The position numbers were made by a program, and so were the translations under genes. Positions 48,861-61,575 of a DNA stretch of 64,000 nucleotides are shown here, one piece after another. The notes under the pieces are model-generated. The model was not told the origin of the DNA, searched no databases, and saw only the letters and a program-made list of their open reading frames with translations. The DNA is taken from the NCBI GenBank assembly GCA_013399305.1, contig VXAI01000136.1, forward strand, positions 1,842,938 to 1,906,937, in the 5' to 3' direction. This DNA is from Rostratula benghalensis. Taxonomy: Eukaryota; Chordata; Aves; Charadriiformes; Rostratulidae. The number at the start of each line of letters is the position of its first letter. Within the stretch, counting starts at the first letter, position 1.

Positions 48861-49210
48861 AGATTTTTTTCTTTTCTAAATATAACTCAAGTGGTCAGGC
48901 ACACTGCCTCTACTTGTCTGATTGTATGATCAACCATGAAGACCTTCTGTAAATGTCCTCCCTGCAATGAATATTAAATAATTTAGTTGTCTGTTATTAC
49001 TAAAGGCAACTTTCAGCTTCTGGAATCTGAATAGTCTGAGCTGCTGCTCAGGATGACTGAGGACAGTGGGTAGATAGCAAACCCACAGCCATAACACCTT
49101 CACACAGGTACTTTATTTTTAATTAAAGAAGGCTCTGGTAAACTACCAGCCTGCCTCAGTCTCTCTTCTTAACTCAGAGATATCACAACAGAGCGTGTTG
49201 AAAACAGAGA
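48861..49210. other. unrecognised non-coding sequence
   Basis: No gene or repeat recognised in this short interval. Confidence 0.5.
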
Positions 49211-49605
49211 AACATAGAATGGTTTGGGTTGGAAATGACTTTACAGATCATCTTGTTCCAACCCCCCTGCCATAAGCAGGGCTACCTTCCACCAGAGCAG
49301 GTTGCTGAAAGCCCCATCCAGCCTGGTCTCAAGCACTTCCAGGGATGGGACATCCACAACTTCTCTAGGGAACCTGTGCTGGTGTGTCACCACCCTCACA
49401 GGAAAGAATTTCTTCCTAATGTCTAATCTAAATCTACCCTCTTTAAATTTAAAACCATTGCCCCTCATCCTACCACTACACCCCCTGATAAGGATTCTTC
49501 CCCATCTTTTCTGTACTTTCCCCATTTAGTTACTGGAAGGCCACTATACAGTCTCCCTGGAGCCTTTTCATCTCCAGGCTGAACAACCCCAACCCTCTCA
49601 GCCTG
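49211..49605 (-). mobile_element. CR1 LINE 3' fragment (antisense, young)
   Basis: It starts 'aacatagaatggtttgggtt' and runs through 'ccaacccccctgccataagc', 'aggttgctgaaagccccatc', 'catccacaacttctctaggg', 'aatttcttcctaatgtctaa', 'gaacaaccccaaccctctca' to 'gcctg'. Low divergence. It sits among much older antisense CR1 pieces, so it inserted later. Frames at 49229-49650 are by-products. Confidence 0.95.
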
Positions 49606-50199
49606 AAATGGAAAACATTGTCTATTTGGTGCTGCTTTAGTACTGTCCATCTCTCAAGGTCATTAGCAAATCTGCCTAAAGCTTCATTTGACAGGCTCCT
49701 AAGTTGTAAAAGTGGAAGCACTGCAAGGCTCAGTGAAAATGATGAGATTTCACAAGCTATATTCAACTTGTGAAGATATAAGCAGCCTCCCTCCGGGCAC
49801 ACACAGGTCCCTGGAGCTGAGCAAGCTGGCCTGGGAGCCAGGGCTGACCCAAACACTCTGTGACGTTCTCAAAACGACAGAACAAAACCCAGCAGGTCAA
49901 ACTGATGGCCATGAGATTGTTTCACTGCACATGAAGTTTTACATCACCTTGGGCTCCAGATTCACTATTTCTTATTTCAGGAACAAACAGTAATAAATAC
50001 TTAGCAAAACCACCATTTTTTCAAAAGAAAAATAGTTCCAAAGGCACAGGACAGGCATTTTTTTCCCCATCTCTTGCAAAACAACTGGCTTCGTTGTTGT
50101 TTTTCATCCATTTGTCCTACTTCTTGCAGCAGCATCTTTGCTGAGATTTTCAAAAATGGTAGTGACCTCTATTTACATTCCTGAGCTTTCTTCAGTCAT
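49606..50199. other. unrecognised non-coding sequence
   Basis: Possibly the eroded continuation of an older element on the right of the CR1, but nothing I can name. Confidence 0.4.
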
Positions 50200-50460
50200 C
50201 CTCAGGGATGACTTTGTACCCCAGAAAAAAGGGAGATCTCCCCAGACTGGAGATGGTGGCAGTTTTTGTTGTGATCCAGGCTCTTGTTGCAGACAAAACA
50301 TTGGCAGGCATTAACCCCCACATTGAATCCCTGCCTCCTCGAAACACAGAGGACAAATAATCCTGAACAACCCCTAGGAGAAGAAGACTAGAAGGTTCTC
50401 CTGGGCCAAGTGTCATCTCTAGCTGCCACATACCATGGAGCTCAGTTTTTAAGCTGATCA
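50200..50460 (-). other. possible old repeat sharing a block with the 40.6-kb region
   Basis: On the minus strand the stretch 'gacacttggcccaggagaac' with 'cttctagtcttcttc' resembles 'gatgcttggcccgggcttcc' with 'ttctagtgttgtatcttc' near 40680-40715 on the same strand. A shared repeat, perhaps an LTR, is possible. No terminal motifs or target duplication were found. Confidence 0.25.
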
Positions 50461-50489
50461 CATTTCACCTTATAAAAAAAATTACCAAG

Positions 50490-51080
50490 AGGAAAAATTT
50501 TTGTCCTCATTACTGCTACCGGAGGCTCTTCCAGAATTTCCCTGCCACAACAATTAGAAGCATTCTTCTAAATTCCAGCCCAGATTTATCCATAAGCAGC
50601 TGGTACCAAATTGTTCTTCTTGTTGTTTCCCTTAAATTAATTCATTCTGATCTTCACCCACTGGTGTATTTGTAGCTGACGGCCACATCCCTTCTCACCC
50701 CTCCTTCTGCAAGACCAGCCAAGCCCCCAGCTCAGTGAGACTCTTTGCAGATGATGAACTCTCCCCTCCCTGGTCACCACCATGACCTCTCTCTGTGACT
50801 CCTGCAGTACAAACTCATCTTTCTTTTCAAATGGGTGATAAGAATTGTGCAGTATGCAGCACAACTTCACACTTTCCTGCTGGAAATACTTTCCTTGAGA
50901 CACTCCAGGACTGTCTTTGCCTTCATTATAGCTGAGTCATTTTTGTGGCTCACACTCAGCTTTTATCTGACTGTTACACACAAGTCTTTCTCCTCCTTAG
51001 TTATTTCCTGGTGATGAGCTCCCAGCTTATAACAGAAATCCATCTTATTACTCTCTAAGCCCCTGCTATAACAACGTATT
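50490..51080 (-). mobile_element. ancient CR1 LINE fragment (antisense)
   Basis: The right part is the clearest: 'tttgccttcattatagctga', 'gtcatttttgtggctcacac', 'tcagcttttatctgactgtt', 'acacacaagtctttctcctc', 'ttagttatttcctggtgatg', 'agctcccagcttataacaga' follow the old antisense CR1 order (TTTTTGGCTGC, CTCATATTCAGC, CTATCACACCCAAATCTTTTTC). The left edge is uncertain; 50490-50900 is only loosely similar. Confidence 0.58.
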
Positions 51081-51115
51081 TAGGTTTCTAATTCCTATTT
51101 AGATGGCTCCTAATG

Positions 51116-51175
51116 TCCCACTGAAATCAGTAGGAATCAACTGATGCTACCCTGGTCCCACTGAAATCAGTGGGA
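51116..51175. repeat. two copies of a quasi-palindromic 20-mer
   Basis: The unit tcccactgaaatcagtggga (51156-51175) is a perfect inverted repeat: nine-base arms around AA. A copy with one change (tagga for tggga) lies 40 bp upstream at 51116-51135. The motif resembles a palindromic unit seen widely in ancient amniote repeats. Confidence 0.88.
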
Positions 51176-52359
51176 ATGAGGTTTTGTAGGATAGAATAGA
51201 CTAAGTTATCAACTTCTTTAAGATGTTTACAATAGAAACATTATCAGCAGGAGACCAGATACCCTGAGCCATAATAGTTCTGATAATTATTCCTGGAGTA
51301 ATAAATCAGCAATTGCCTTTAGAGACCTAGTAATGAATTCAGAAAACAAAATGAGCATGCACACTGATTTGACAGCATCCATTCTTTTAGAAAAGCTTTA
51401 CTAACTGAGCAGCACTGTGTTGTATCTTCTGTTTGCCAAGGGGGGAAATGGTGATACAGGGACACAAAAAAGTAAGGCAAAAAACCTGATGATAATACAA
51501 CATGGCTGAGTCAGAAGGGCTAAGTGCAACTGCATTGAAACTAAAATGGTCCCTCCTAGCCTGCTGGTCCCCTAGATCAGTATTTGTAACACAGTAATAT
51601 TTCACTCTCAGGAGTTTCTGTGAGGGAATCTTGCAAAATACTTTTCGCAGAGAGGGTGAATTTTGGGGGTTTTTATTCTTTGCATCCCAATTTGTGCCAT
51701 TACCCAAACCTTTATACTTTTTTCTTAGTGCTACAATCCAGCTTTGACATCTTGCTGAATTATTGCAGGATGACATAGCTTGAGGTATCACTTGAAAAAA
51801 CAGAGCACGACAAGAAGAGAAAATTCTTTGATGCAGAAGTAAACAATAATTTCAGTTTGAGTTATTTCCAAACAGACCAGAACCAGACAATTATTTCTTG
51901 GAACTAGACTGTAAGAATATTTCTGATCATTGAGATCTGCAAAGTAATAAAAGTGTGCTCTTTACTTCTAACCTGCTTTATAAACATTAAATTAATGTAG
52001 TTAACTATAACTATGAAATGAGATTGTCTTATAGTAGTTGCATGACTGCTCAAAGCAAAGGCATATTTATTTTCTTCCAAGACACTCAGTTTCTTGGAAT
52101 TTTACCAAGTAGGAGTGGTTTTTCTTCATGTGTCAGCGATAAGCCCTCATTGCAGGTATGGATTTTGAGAAATGGGAAAGCAGACCTGCTGGTAGTGGTC
52201 CTCTGTGGCAGCCCATCACAGGGCCAGGAAAAGGCTGAGATGTGCAGAGTGGACATTTGGCTGCAGCTCCTCCACAGCCCGCAGTGCTGAGCCCCAGGTC
52301 TGCACCTAAACCACCACTCCATTCATCTTCAGTTAAATCAGGATTCCATTCTAACATTA
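51176..52359. other. unrecognised non-coding sequence
   Basis: No gene recognised. The frames at 51387-51791 (-), 52018-52290 (+) and 52086-52357 (-) have no domain. Confidence 0.5.
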
Positions 52360-53080
52360 TGGTTTTTATTTCACCAGGTAAAAGTTAACAACTCTATTTC
52401 GAGGTCTGTGAGTGAGCCAGTTTTTCATGCAGCTATTTTGCACCCTGTTGATTCCCTTTAATGCAAGGTTTTAATCAGTGAGTCAGGCAATATTAAGTGA
52501 AGCACCTTGGAGAAATCCAAAGGTACTACCTCAGCACAGCTGCTTCAATCATCCAAACCTATAGTCTTATCAAAAAGAGATAACAGACTTGTTTAATGAG
52601 ATGTACCTTCCATTAAAAGATTTTGCCTGGAGTCAATTACCTTCTTAAGCTCTAACTCTTCATTGACAGAGTCTGGAATTCACTGACCCACTGCCTCATC
52701 TTCTCTGGGTTATGCCTTTTCTCTCTAACTGTAGGCATTGCAGGAGCATTCTCTGATGATAGGGACTTACCTTACTTAGGAGGATGAATTATGAACTAAC
52801 CATGGAGATTTAGGGTAATTCTCACCTCAACGATTTTGCATCTGTATCCAGTAAATTACTTATACCTGACCTTAGCGTTTTTCCTCTCCTAAAATGTCCA
52901 TTCTTGTAGTCTGTAATCTTGTCAGTTGTTGCTATTCCATTAATTTTTCAGCTTTTTCTATCAACCACTTATATTTTAAAATTTTAACCTACATTTGTGG
53001 TTATTAACTCCCATTTCTTTCCTGTTCTTTATATATTTGGGAAACATTTATGCTTCACAGGTGCTTTTTCCTACAAGATC
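52360..53080 (-). mobile_element. ancient CR1 LINE fragment (antisense)
   Basis: Blocks 'gtgagtcaggcaatattaag', 'gcaccttggagaaatccaaa', 'gtcttatcaaaaagagataa', 'cagacttgtttaatgagatg' and 'gtcaattaccttcttaagct' fit the antisense order of old CR1 (a GTCAAAAGCCTTGCTGAAATCCA block, then TATCAAAGAAGG, then TTGACAAATCCATGTTG, then CTCTTTATT). The right part, from about 52800, is only weakly similar. No coding capacity remains. Confidence 0.6.
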
Positions 53081-56000
53081 TCTTTTTTTTTTGTTTGTTT
53101 CCATAGACCCTTACATCCTTCAGCAGGGAGAGACTGGAGAAAAATGTTAAATAGTCTCTTTCTCTCAAAGAGAACTGAAGCAAACTACTGATGTTTCAGA
53201 CATAAAGCAAAATGTAGCTCTTAAAGAAGGTTATCTGCTCTTGTCTCACTATAAAATTCATTATTTCTAGAAATCCATACAGGCAAATTACCCACTTTCT
53301 GTCAGCTCAGCTGGGATATATTTTGTCAATGCTATCAAGTAGAAGACTATACTACAGTACAACATAGCATCCATCTAAACAACACACACTGTGGTAGAAG
53401 AGATGGAAAAGCACTCTGATTTCCATTTAGTGTTCAGTTCTACCATCTTTGCATACACTACAGTTCATGCATTTTCAGCATACGGGTGCAGGATCAAAAG
53501 AGGGAGTGCATAGTAATACTTCCTACCAAAAAATGTAACGCCGAAAGCTCTCTGTTGAGTCTCACATTCTTTTGTGTAAATTGCAGACCATTAAAATGTC
53601 ACAAACAGAGATCTGCTTCTCAAATCCGGACTTCTGAAACGAGAAAAAAGGAGATGCAGAATCTAGGTCATGTAATTTCAGAGCCTGCAAATGTCAACAA
53701 AACTTGATAGTCTGGGGTGATTAACATTCAACTGCAGTAACTGCTACAAGTAGAATCTTTTCTTTTGTTCCAAAGCCTGAAGGCTGTAGCCATAAAACTG
53801 TCTGTTCAGCAATTATTGGCAGTGGATTGGGTTTCTCCTGATTGTTCAGGGGGTTGTCCACACAATTGTTCAAAATGGTGTAATTCATACATTGATTTTC
53901 AATATCTAGTTTATAAAACATTGGATGAGGTTGAAATGAGCAGTAATGAGCCTATTTGTGGTCATCATTGAGTCTGTCTGAGTCCTGAGTGAAAATATCA
54001 GTCTACTGCAGTCTTAGTTCTTTGGAAGTGTCTGCACCATCAGGTTTCTGTGCTACTCTATAGCAGCACAAGGGCATCCAGGAGAGCAGAGCAAGTTTTA
54101 CTGTACCTCAAAGCCCTGATACCTTGAGCTACCCTCCATGATAAGAGAGAGAAAGGGATGAAATCTCCCCCTGCCCCAGATTAGTTGGGGAAGACAGGCT
54201 ACCACGGTTCCCCAAGAGCCATTTTCTAGACAGGTCCACAGCCATAGGTCACTACATAGGTTGGGTGGCACTGTAATGATTTCAGTGTACATATGGAAGG
54301 AGTGATGGATCCATACTCCTCCAGAGGCACCTTGTGTTCCAATGGGCCAGGGTGAGCAGCCTCAGTCACCGGCAGATCAATGCACTGTGCTGGAAAGGCA
54401 CTAGGATAGGACAGGGCTGCAGTGAAGGAACAAGTCTGGTCCCGTTTGCCCAGTTGTCTGCAGATATTGTGAGCATGGAGCACCTCCAGGAACGGACCCT
54501 ACAACAGCAGGTTATTGCTTGGCTGGTTCTGCCATGTGCAATTTACTCTTCCTTGGAATTCCTCCGCTTCTCTTCTGCCCTGCCTGGACAAAGTATATAG
54601 AGTTAATTTATTTCCACACCTGCTGTCCCCAAGGGGTGTTTCACAATGACCTCTCTTTGACTCTGTGTCATTACCATTCCCTCCCATCACCATTTGGATC
54701 ATATCCCCTTCCTGCATTTTTCCCATCTGAATCTCAAGGGGCTGGGGAAGCAGAGTTTAATTACAGTTTCACTGGCTTTATTATGTTATGGCACTGAACC
54801 CCAAGGCTTGGCTATGAGGGGAGCTTAATAATAAGTTATAATGATCCGTCTTTTCTTATGTACTGTGCATTTTAAGCCCCCCTGACTGATTTTTTATTAT
54901 GTCAGTTTGGTATATGAATTATTTACGTCTCCCAAGCTATAGCATGTATGAAGAAATGCTATGAAGCAATAAAGATCTAGACTTTCTTCCACTGAAGACA
55001 AAAACTCAGCCCTTGGCGATTTCAGTGGAAGCTGCACTAACCTGTTGGCTTGTTTAAATGGAAATTGCTTCATTACCATCATGACACACTATGTTATTTA
55101 CAGAGCCGGCTTTCAAGACCCATGCAGACACACAAGTAACATCCTGGTGCAACTTCCAAAATCAATTCCTGCCACTGAAAGTTCTTGTAGCATTGCTGGA
55201 ACCTCACCTTTCCCAGTTCTCTCTCTAGCTTAGCTATAGTCTGGGATCTGAGAGAGGGCATGGGTATGATATTTATGGTCTGAGTATAGGAACTACATGC
55301 ACTGAAGCTCTACTTTAAGCCTGGAGTAGGTATGAAAGATCATTTCTCAGGACTGGCATAGACAGCACTCTTCCCAGAAGCAGTCACTGGGAAGGGTCCA
55401 AGCCCTGTCAAAAAAAGGAGTGAGTGCCAGAAGGGACATTTATGCATCTCCTGGAAGACATCTGAATCTAAGGGAACAGATTCCAATCTCCTAGGCAAAG
55501 GATCCCAAAAAAACCCCTCTGCAAAACTCATTGCAGAAGCTCACTTCCCTTCAGCAGCAGCTGTCTTTGAGGGGGCTGGAGATGATGCCCATGCCATGCT
55601 CCTGTATTCAGTTGCTATGGTAATCCTAAAGTTTTTTTAGGACAGAGCTTTACAAGTTTCATTATTTACATTAGGTTTCTCTCTTTGTGTCTTTCCACTC
55701 ATCTTGCTTATTTCCCACTCTCCCCATTCCCATGGACTGCCTGTACACATCATTAAATAATTAACACTCCTTTGTATCATGCACCTGGGAGATCATTGCA
55801 AACATCAGCCATAAAATGTAATTTGAAAGTACAGAAATTCCTCTCTGATTTAAAATTAAGCGGGGGAAATGTTCAACCCTGAGATTGTATTTTTCAGTAC
55901 ATTTACATTTCTATGTTGCTCACAGCAAATAATTTTTAAAAATTAATTTGCATTTCAATTTTTGTCATTCTGTGCTTACTTTCTGTATTTCACTCCACAT

Positions 56001-56870
56001 AAAGAATGAAAATTGACTGTGAAACTTACTGGAAGCTAACAAATCTGGCTCTTCTCTTCTAGCAAAATGATGCAGTGTTTGGCTTACAAACCCAGCAAGG
56101 GAATAATTCCAATCAAAATTGTTTTCATTGGAATGCTTAAATATGGAAACATTTCTATTGGTTTGAATCTTCATTTCGCACAACTTAAATTCAGCTCTAA
56201 CCTGACTTGTTGGTCTACTTTCTGAAAAATCCTCCTGCATATATTTTCTCCCCAGCCTGCAGACCCTGCAGCCGACTAATCCTTAAGCAGAAGTTTGAAG
56301 TAAAGCTGTTGAGGCTTCTTTTTAACCTAGTGATAGGATTAAACGCATCTACAAAAAATAATTTCAAGCAAGAAAAGTGTCCAAAAATATTTGAGAAAAC
56401 AAGAATTTGGGAAATATATTGGGAATAAACATAAAACAAGACAGTCTTACTGTATCCTGGTATAGTTCAAGAATATTTCAGGTTCTTTGTCTTCTCTGGG
56501 CTGGATTTAACCTACCTTTTGAAGTTCTTTAAATCTAAAAAAAAAGGTAAGAGAAAATCCAAAATTGGATCTGTGGACTGATTTTCTTCCATTAGATTTT
56601 ATTTTTTTTTTGTAGAACAGAAAGCTTAATTTCATTATTTTCAAGTCCAAAACCAACAGAGAATGCTTCCAAATGTAGACATGCGGATTTAGTGTACTTC
56701 CACTGAAAACATGTGTAAATCTCCAGCTACCTTTCTTTGCCTGGAGGAAAATTCTTTACTCTTCTTAGCCCTTGAAATCAACTGCAACTACAAAAAAGGA
56801 TTATTTCTGACAATTAGGAATTGCTTGTGATGGAAGAAGGTAACCAGGAGGTCATCTTGAAGAATGATTT
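53081..56870. other. unrecognised non-coding sequence
   Basis: Nearly 3.8 kb without a recognised gene or repeat, AT-rich throughout. T-runs of about ten occur near 53087 and 56600. Short frames on both strands look like chance. Confidence 0.5.
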
Positions 56871-59800
56871 TAACTATTATTGCGATGCTCTCTCAGATCC
56901 AGAATGATTGTCGGTTAGAACCCCACAGAAATAATATTTGCCCCTTGTGACATTGAACATATCTCTGCAACACATTGCTTCGAAGGCTTGGTTTTGTTTG
57001 AGGGCTTTTTTAACCTCTCCCAAGAGAACTTCCAGGAGAAATGGGTCAGGGCTGAGCATTGGATCTGTGGAACTCACTGTTGTTATTAATTAGTGCATAT
57101 CCTTGGAGGATTTGAAGCAATAACACCGGTTCTGTCACTTACATGCAAACGGAGTCTTGCTGGTTATCAGCAGAGATGAAATCTCTTTTTCTGACTCCCT
57201 ATCAGTAATTAATCCCAGGGCCTACCAGAGGAAGAGAAGGTGGAAATTGAAGCAGTTTCCCCTGTCACCCTGTTTTGAATGAGCCAGGGGCTGTGATTCA
57301 GCCCTACCAGAGATCAAGCCACAGACTGAGATTTTTCTCTCAAAACTTCTATGCGCCATATTGATCATTACTATATATATATTTATATCTATATCCTCGT
57401 GGGATGGTGCATTTGCCTTCTGGACCTGAACACAGGAAGCTGATGGGATACACAAGGGGATCCAGTCTCCCATCAGACCTGAGTGAGATCACTTCCATGT
57501 GGCTGGCCACCTGAAGGCTGATGCCCTCTCCCTCTCCCAAAGAGCAGGAAGAAGGTACCACATGGCTGGGGTTGGCTGGCATCCACTCGGCTGCTGAGAG
57601 GCTTTAGACCCTGCTTGCTGGCAGTCAGCTCCCTTAACCAAGAGCCAGTTCAGTGCTCTGTAACGCAGCCCGAAGCTCAGCTCTGAGCCTGAGCTCTGCT
57701 GTGAAAGCACCGATTGAGAAACAGAAGCAAAAGATGAGGCCCCTGTAGGCTTGAAGGAGGTAGCTGTGGAGACGAAGAGGTCATCCAGCGGTGAGACTGC
57801 TGGCTTCCAAGGGGAGAATGTGAGCTAAGCTCTTGACCTCCCACAGCCTTCCAGTCTAGAATCAAAGACAAATTAATATGGTCTACTTACATTTTAGGTC
57901 CCCATGTACATCATGGGTGCAATTCTATTTTCCCTTGCTTCACAGAAGTGCTGGGAGGGTGAAATGGGGAAGTGCTCCCGGCGGGCAGCAGTGACAGCCA
58001 CAAAAGCATGTTGGCTCTGATGTCCTGAATGGGACATAAGTCTGGATCTTCTGTGAAACTGGAAAGAGCTAGCATGAATCAGCTGTCTGCCGGGCCAACA
58101 CTTACCACAGGAGAGGAACTGGCATGCAGAACGATGACTTTTTACCTTCCCACAGCAACTTCAGAAAATAATATTAATAATAACCATTCTCTGCACTGTT
58201 ACACCCAAATAAGCAATGCAAAGCTCAGCTAAATGTCAGATCTCCTCCACTGTAATGAAAGAGATTGTGCAAGGCTGACAGTCAGAAACAACCCGTTTAG
58301 GGGAATGAGGAAGATTGTAATGAGAAATGTCATGGAGACCAAAATAGCTGGTCGCCTCACAATTTCACCCTCCAGAAACACTTTCTTACAGGATGGGACT
58401 GGGGATGGAAGTGGGGGAAGGAAGGTTATGAATTGAGCAATAAAAAGTCCTTGTTAGAGAAAACTCTATATAAATATAAATCTTGTAAAGAGTTTTTTTT
58501 GCTCAGCATCAGCAAAAAGACAACACTGTGAAGAATGTCACGAGGAATGATGCCATAACTGAGGAGGAATTCAAAGTTTAATTGTTGTTTATTTGTACTA
58601 GAATGAACAGTGTGCACATTTTCCATCAAGTTCGCACTTGGATCTGAGACTTGTCAAGTGTGTTCAGCCTTATGAAATCCTTCAGTAGGCATAGGTACAG
58701 TTGGAGGGCACAGTTTCTAGGACAGCCAACTGCCACGAATAGCAAACATCCCCAGTTAAAAGGCAACCATAGCTGCTTTCCTTGATTATGCCAGCCTAGG
58801 ATGGGGTAAATGGAGGGGGAACGTGGTGGCTGCAAGGAGACATGGGGAGCATTTTTACCTGCTTTAGACACCAACCTCAAAAGACACAAAGAAGGAGCAG
58901 AAAAGAGGATGGATCATGTTCTTCAACCATACCTGGGGACCCCTCATCCAACCCAGTTTACACCTTAGATAGGCTCACTCCCAGCTTAGACCTGGATTTC
59001 TTCACCACGTAGATCCACATTGCTCATCCTGCCCAGGGCTGGTAGGCAGTTTGGAGCAACCTCCACCATGGCAGCTTAGATGGTGAGCAGTCACAGATGT
59101 TAGTGTTCAGCCTTCCAGACTCATTAGAGCCTCAGTAGGTGAGAGTTTAAGGGGGGCTGTGGAAAACTCAGCGTGCAGGGGGAGCAAAGGAGCCACAACA
59201 CAGAAGGCCATGAGTTATATTTTGCCCTGCAGCTGCCTTTCCTCAGCTGTTCTGCAGGAATGTGCACGAATTCAAGCAGGAGCAGCCAGGGTGGTCATGC
59301 TGAGGGTGTGAAAGGACATGGTTAAGGCACGGCTGAGCAGCCAGACCCTGCCATCTCAGGGGCTTCCTGGCACTGCATGCAGCACGGCTGGGGGGTTTTC
59401 TCAGGAGATTAGCAGCTTTCCCTTTCTGAAATAATTTACACAAAAGCATCTTCCTTCCCTAAGTCTGATTATTTTTAGGCAGAGAAAAATCCACACACGC
59501 TTATCTATATAAATAATCAGAACCATATGGTCTGAGCAGATCAGTTAAACCAGCTTTGAGAGAGGGACTTCCTACGTGCGTGTGTCTCTAAGTGTGCTTA
59601 GCACTGATGAACCATGGACTAGCCTGGTGCCCTCAGAGACCCACGTACAGGATTGATCCACCACAGACTCACAGCAGGCTTTACAGCCAAAGGAGATTCC
59701 TACAACACTGTTGTAAAGGTGCTTCAGGCTCTGTAGAGAAGAGATGGGTCATTTTCTGTGGCTTATTTGTGCATGGCTGCATTTTGTGCCTGACCTGACA

Positions 59801-59876
59801 TGGGCAGTAAGTGCTGAGATCAGGACAGAAATGAAGGCAAATGCAATTTGTCTTGCAGCCATTAAGAAATCTGGGG
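56871..59876. other. unrecognised non-coding sequence
   Basis: No gene recognised. A TA-rich tract at 57371-57392 is the only low-complexity feature. Minus frames at 57222-57871 overlap one another in three registers without domain support. Confidence 0.5.
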
Positions 59877-60314
59877 CAGTCCAGGCCATCAAGGTGTTCA
59901 GAGGGTTGAGGAATTTGATACATGAAGAAAGGCTGAAGGAACTGGGTTTGTTCAGACTTGAGAAGGGAAAGCCAGGGGGATCTAATCTCAGTCTCCCAAT
60001 ACCTAAAGGTAGTTATGGAGAGGAGGAAGGTACTTTCTTCACAAAGATGTACAGTGACAGGACAAGAGGCAATGGGCACAACTGGCTTCAAGAGAAATTA
60101 CACCTGGTTATAAAAAATGTGTTCACTGAGAGAACAATTAAACCTTGTAACAGGTTGCCCAAAGAAGCAGTGGAGTCTTCCTCACTGAAAATATTCAAGG
60201 ATAGGCTTGGTAGGGACCTGAATAGCCTAGTCTAAGGCCTCCTTCAACAGAAGGTTGGATCAGATATCTCCAGAGGTTTCTTCCAGCCTCAACTTCTTTG
60301 TGATTCTGTGAATC
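59877..60314 (+). mobile_element. CR1 LINE 3' fragment (older subfamily)
   Basis: It opens with 'gtccaggccatcaaggtgtt', then 'gaagaaaggctgaaggaact', 'gggtttgttcagacttgaga', 'caggacaagaggcaatgggc', 'caggttgcccaaagaagcag', 'tggagtcttcctcactgaaa' and ends 'tgtgattctgtgaatc'. The terminal block 'ttggatcagatatctccaga' identifies a CR1 type older than the 23-kb copy. Plus and minus frames at 59681-60235 derive from it and are not genes. Confidence 0.93.
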
Positions 60315-61555
60315 AGAGCTCTTCATGTAGGCCAGCTCTCCAAGTGCAGCAATTAAAAAAATTAAATCCCCCAAATCCATCAACTGGGCTCAGACGATGA
60401 AGTAAGGCTTATAGTTCGTTTCCTCATGCTCTGAGTTCTGCAGACCCAAAGGGTTTGACAGTCTTCAGGCCTGTCAGAAAGGAATGGTGTTCCACACTTC
60501 AGATAGGTGCAGACAGCGTGACTCAGGTCAGTTTATTTCCCACCACGTTTTGCCACAGAGCTGGCCCCGCGGCCCCAGCGGTTGGGGGGCCCTAGTGTAG
60601 AAGACCCTGTACCCCGAAACAGATTGACCATTTCAGTATCAAAACCAAAAAGATAACCAAGATCTGTCCCCAAGTTTCTAGAGAAGACAGTGTTCCTTTT
60701 GCTGCAAACACCCAGCAGCTTCTGTAATTCATCTTTTGGCTTCCATTCCCATTCTTCCACATGGCAGGTCTTTGCAAAGCTCTAGGATATAAATCCCCAC
60801 ATAGCCAGCAGGAATCGTGCAGAAACCTGCACATGGGAGCTGAAGAGACAAACATATACCCCAGGAGAGCCTGTTTATTTTTAGGGCTGAAGAACCCACT
60901 GAAAATCTGTTGAATAAAATAAAGACAGAGTCCTGTGGTGACAGTTAGGGCCATAAGTAAGAAGACAGATGCATATATGTGCAGACTAGATTAGTTGAGA
61001 AATCACTGCCAAAATTAGTTGGCATCTAATTTTCAGGTCATAAAACTGTTTTTAATAGTAGGGCAGAAGCAGACAAACATTGCTTCTCTGTTTACTTGTT
61101 TGTTTTAATTCTTAATCCCAGGAAGTAGTCACTTTGAGCATTTCACATTGTATGTATGAAATCAGGGAGTCTAAAAATTAAAATCCTCCACTGGGGAGTG
61201 AACAAAGGTCGTTGTGCTGCTCAGCCTCCATCTCTCCTTGACCAGCTGAGATTTTCCCTCATGCAAGGAGCTTTTTGACGGATGGTATAATGGGGCTCAG
61301 AGGGGTATGAATCCCCCAGAGTCTAGGAGGGTCATGCAGAGGGTATGAAAGGCCATGCTGAAGCAGACTCCAGCAGCTCTCAGCCAGCAGCCACTCTGGC
61401 ACCATTCCCAGGCACCGTAGGTTATTGCAGTCCCTGGAGTATTTCTAGCTCCTGATGGGGGTAGGAGTATAAGAGGAGAGGAGAGAGAGAGTGAGTAGGC
61501 TGCAGCATCTGTAACTCCCTCAGCAAAAAGCAAAGTCCCAGCCTGCTCTTTATAG
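60315..61555. other. unrecognised non-coding sequence
   Basis: No gene recognised. It has an AG-rich tract at 61471-61495. The minus frames at 60533-60954 and 61297-61575 lack recognisable domains. Confidence 0.5.
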
Positions 61556-61575
61556 ACACACACACACACACACAC
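61556..61575. repeat. (AC)10 microsatellite
   Basis: Ten perfect AC units, likely polymorphic in a population. Confidence 0.95.

Noticed and set aside
56877..57077. A minus-strand frame containing LLGEVKKALKQ, reminiscent of the region before the LINE reverse-transcriptase domain
   Set aside because: The expected PGxDG-type motif that should follow is absent, and the likeness covers only a few common residues.
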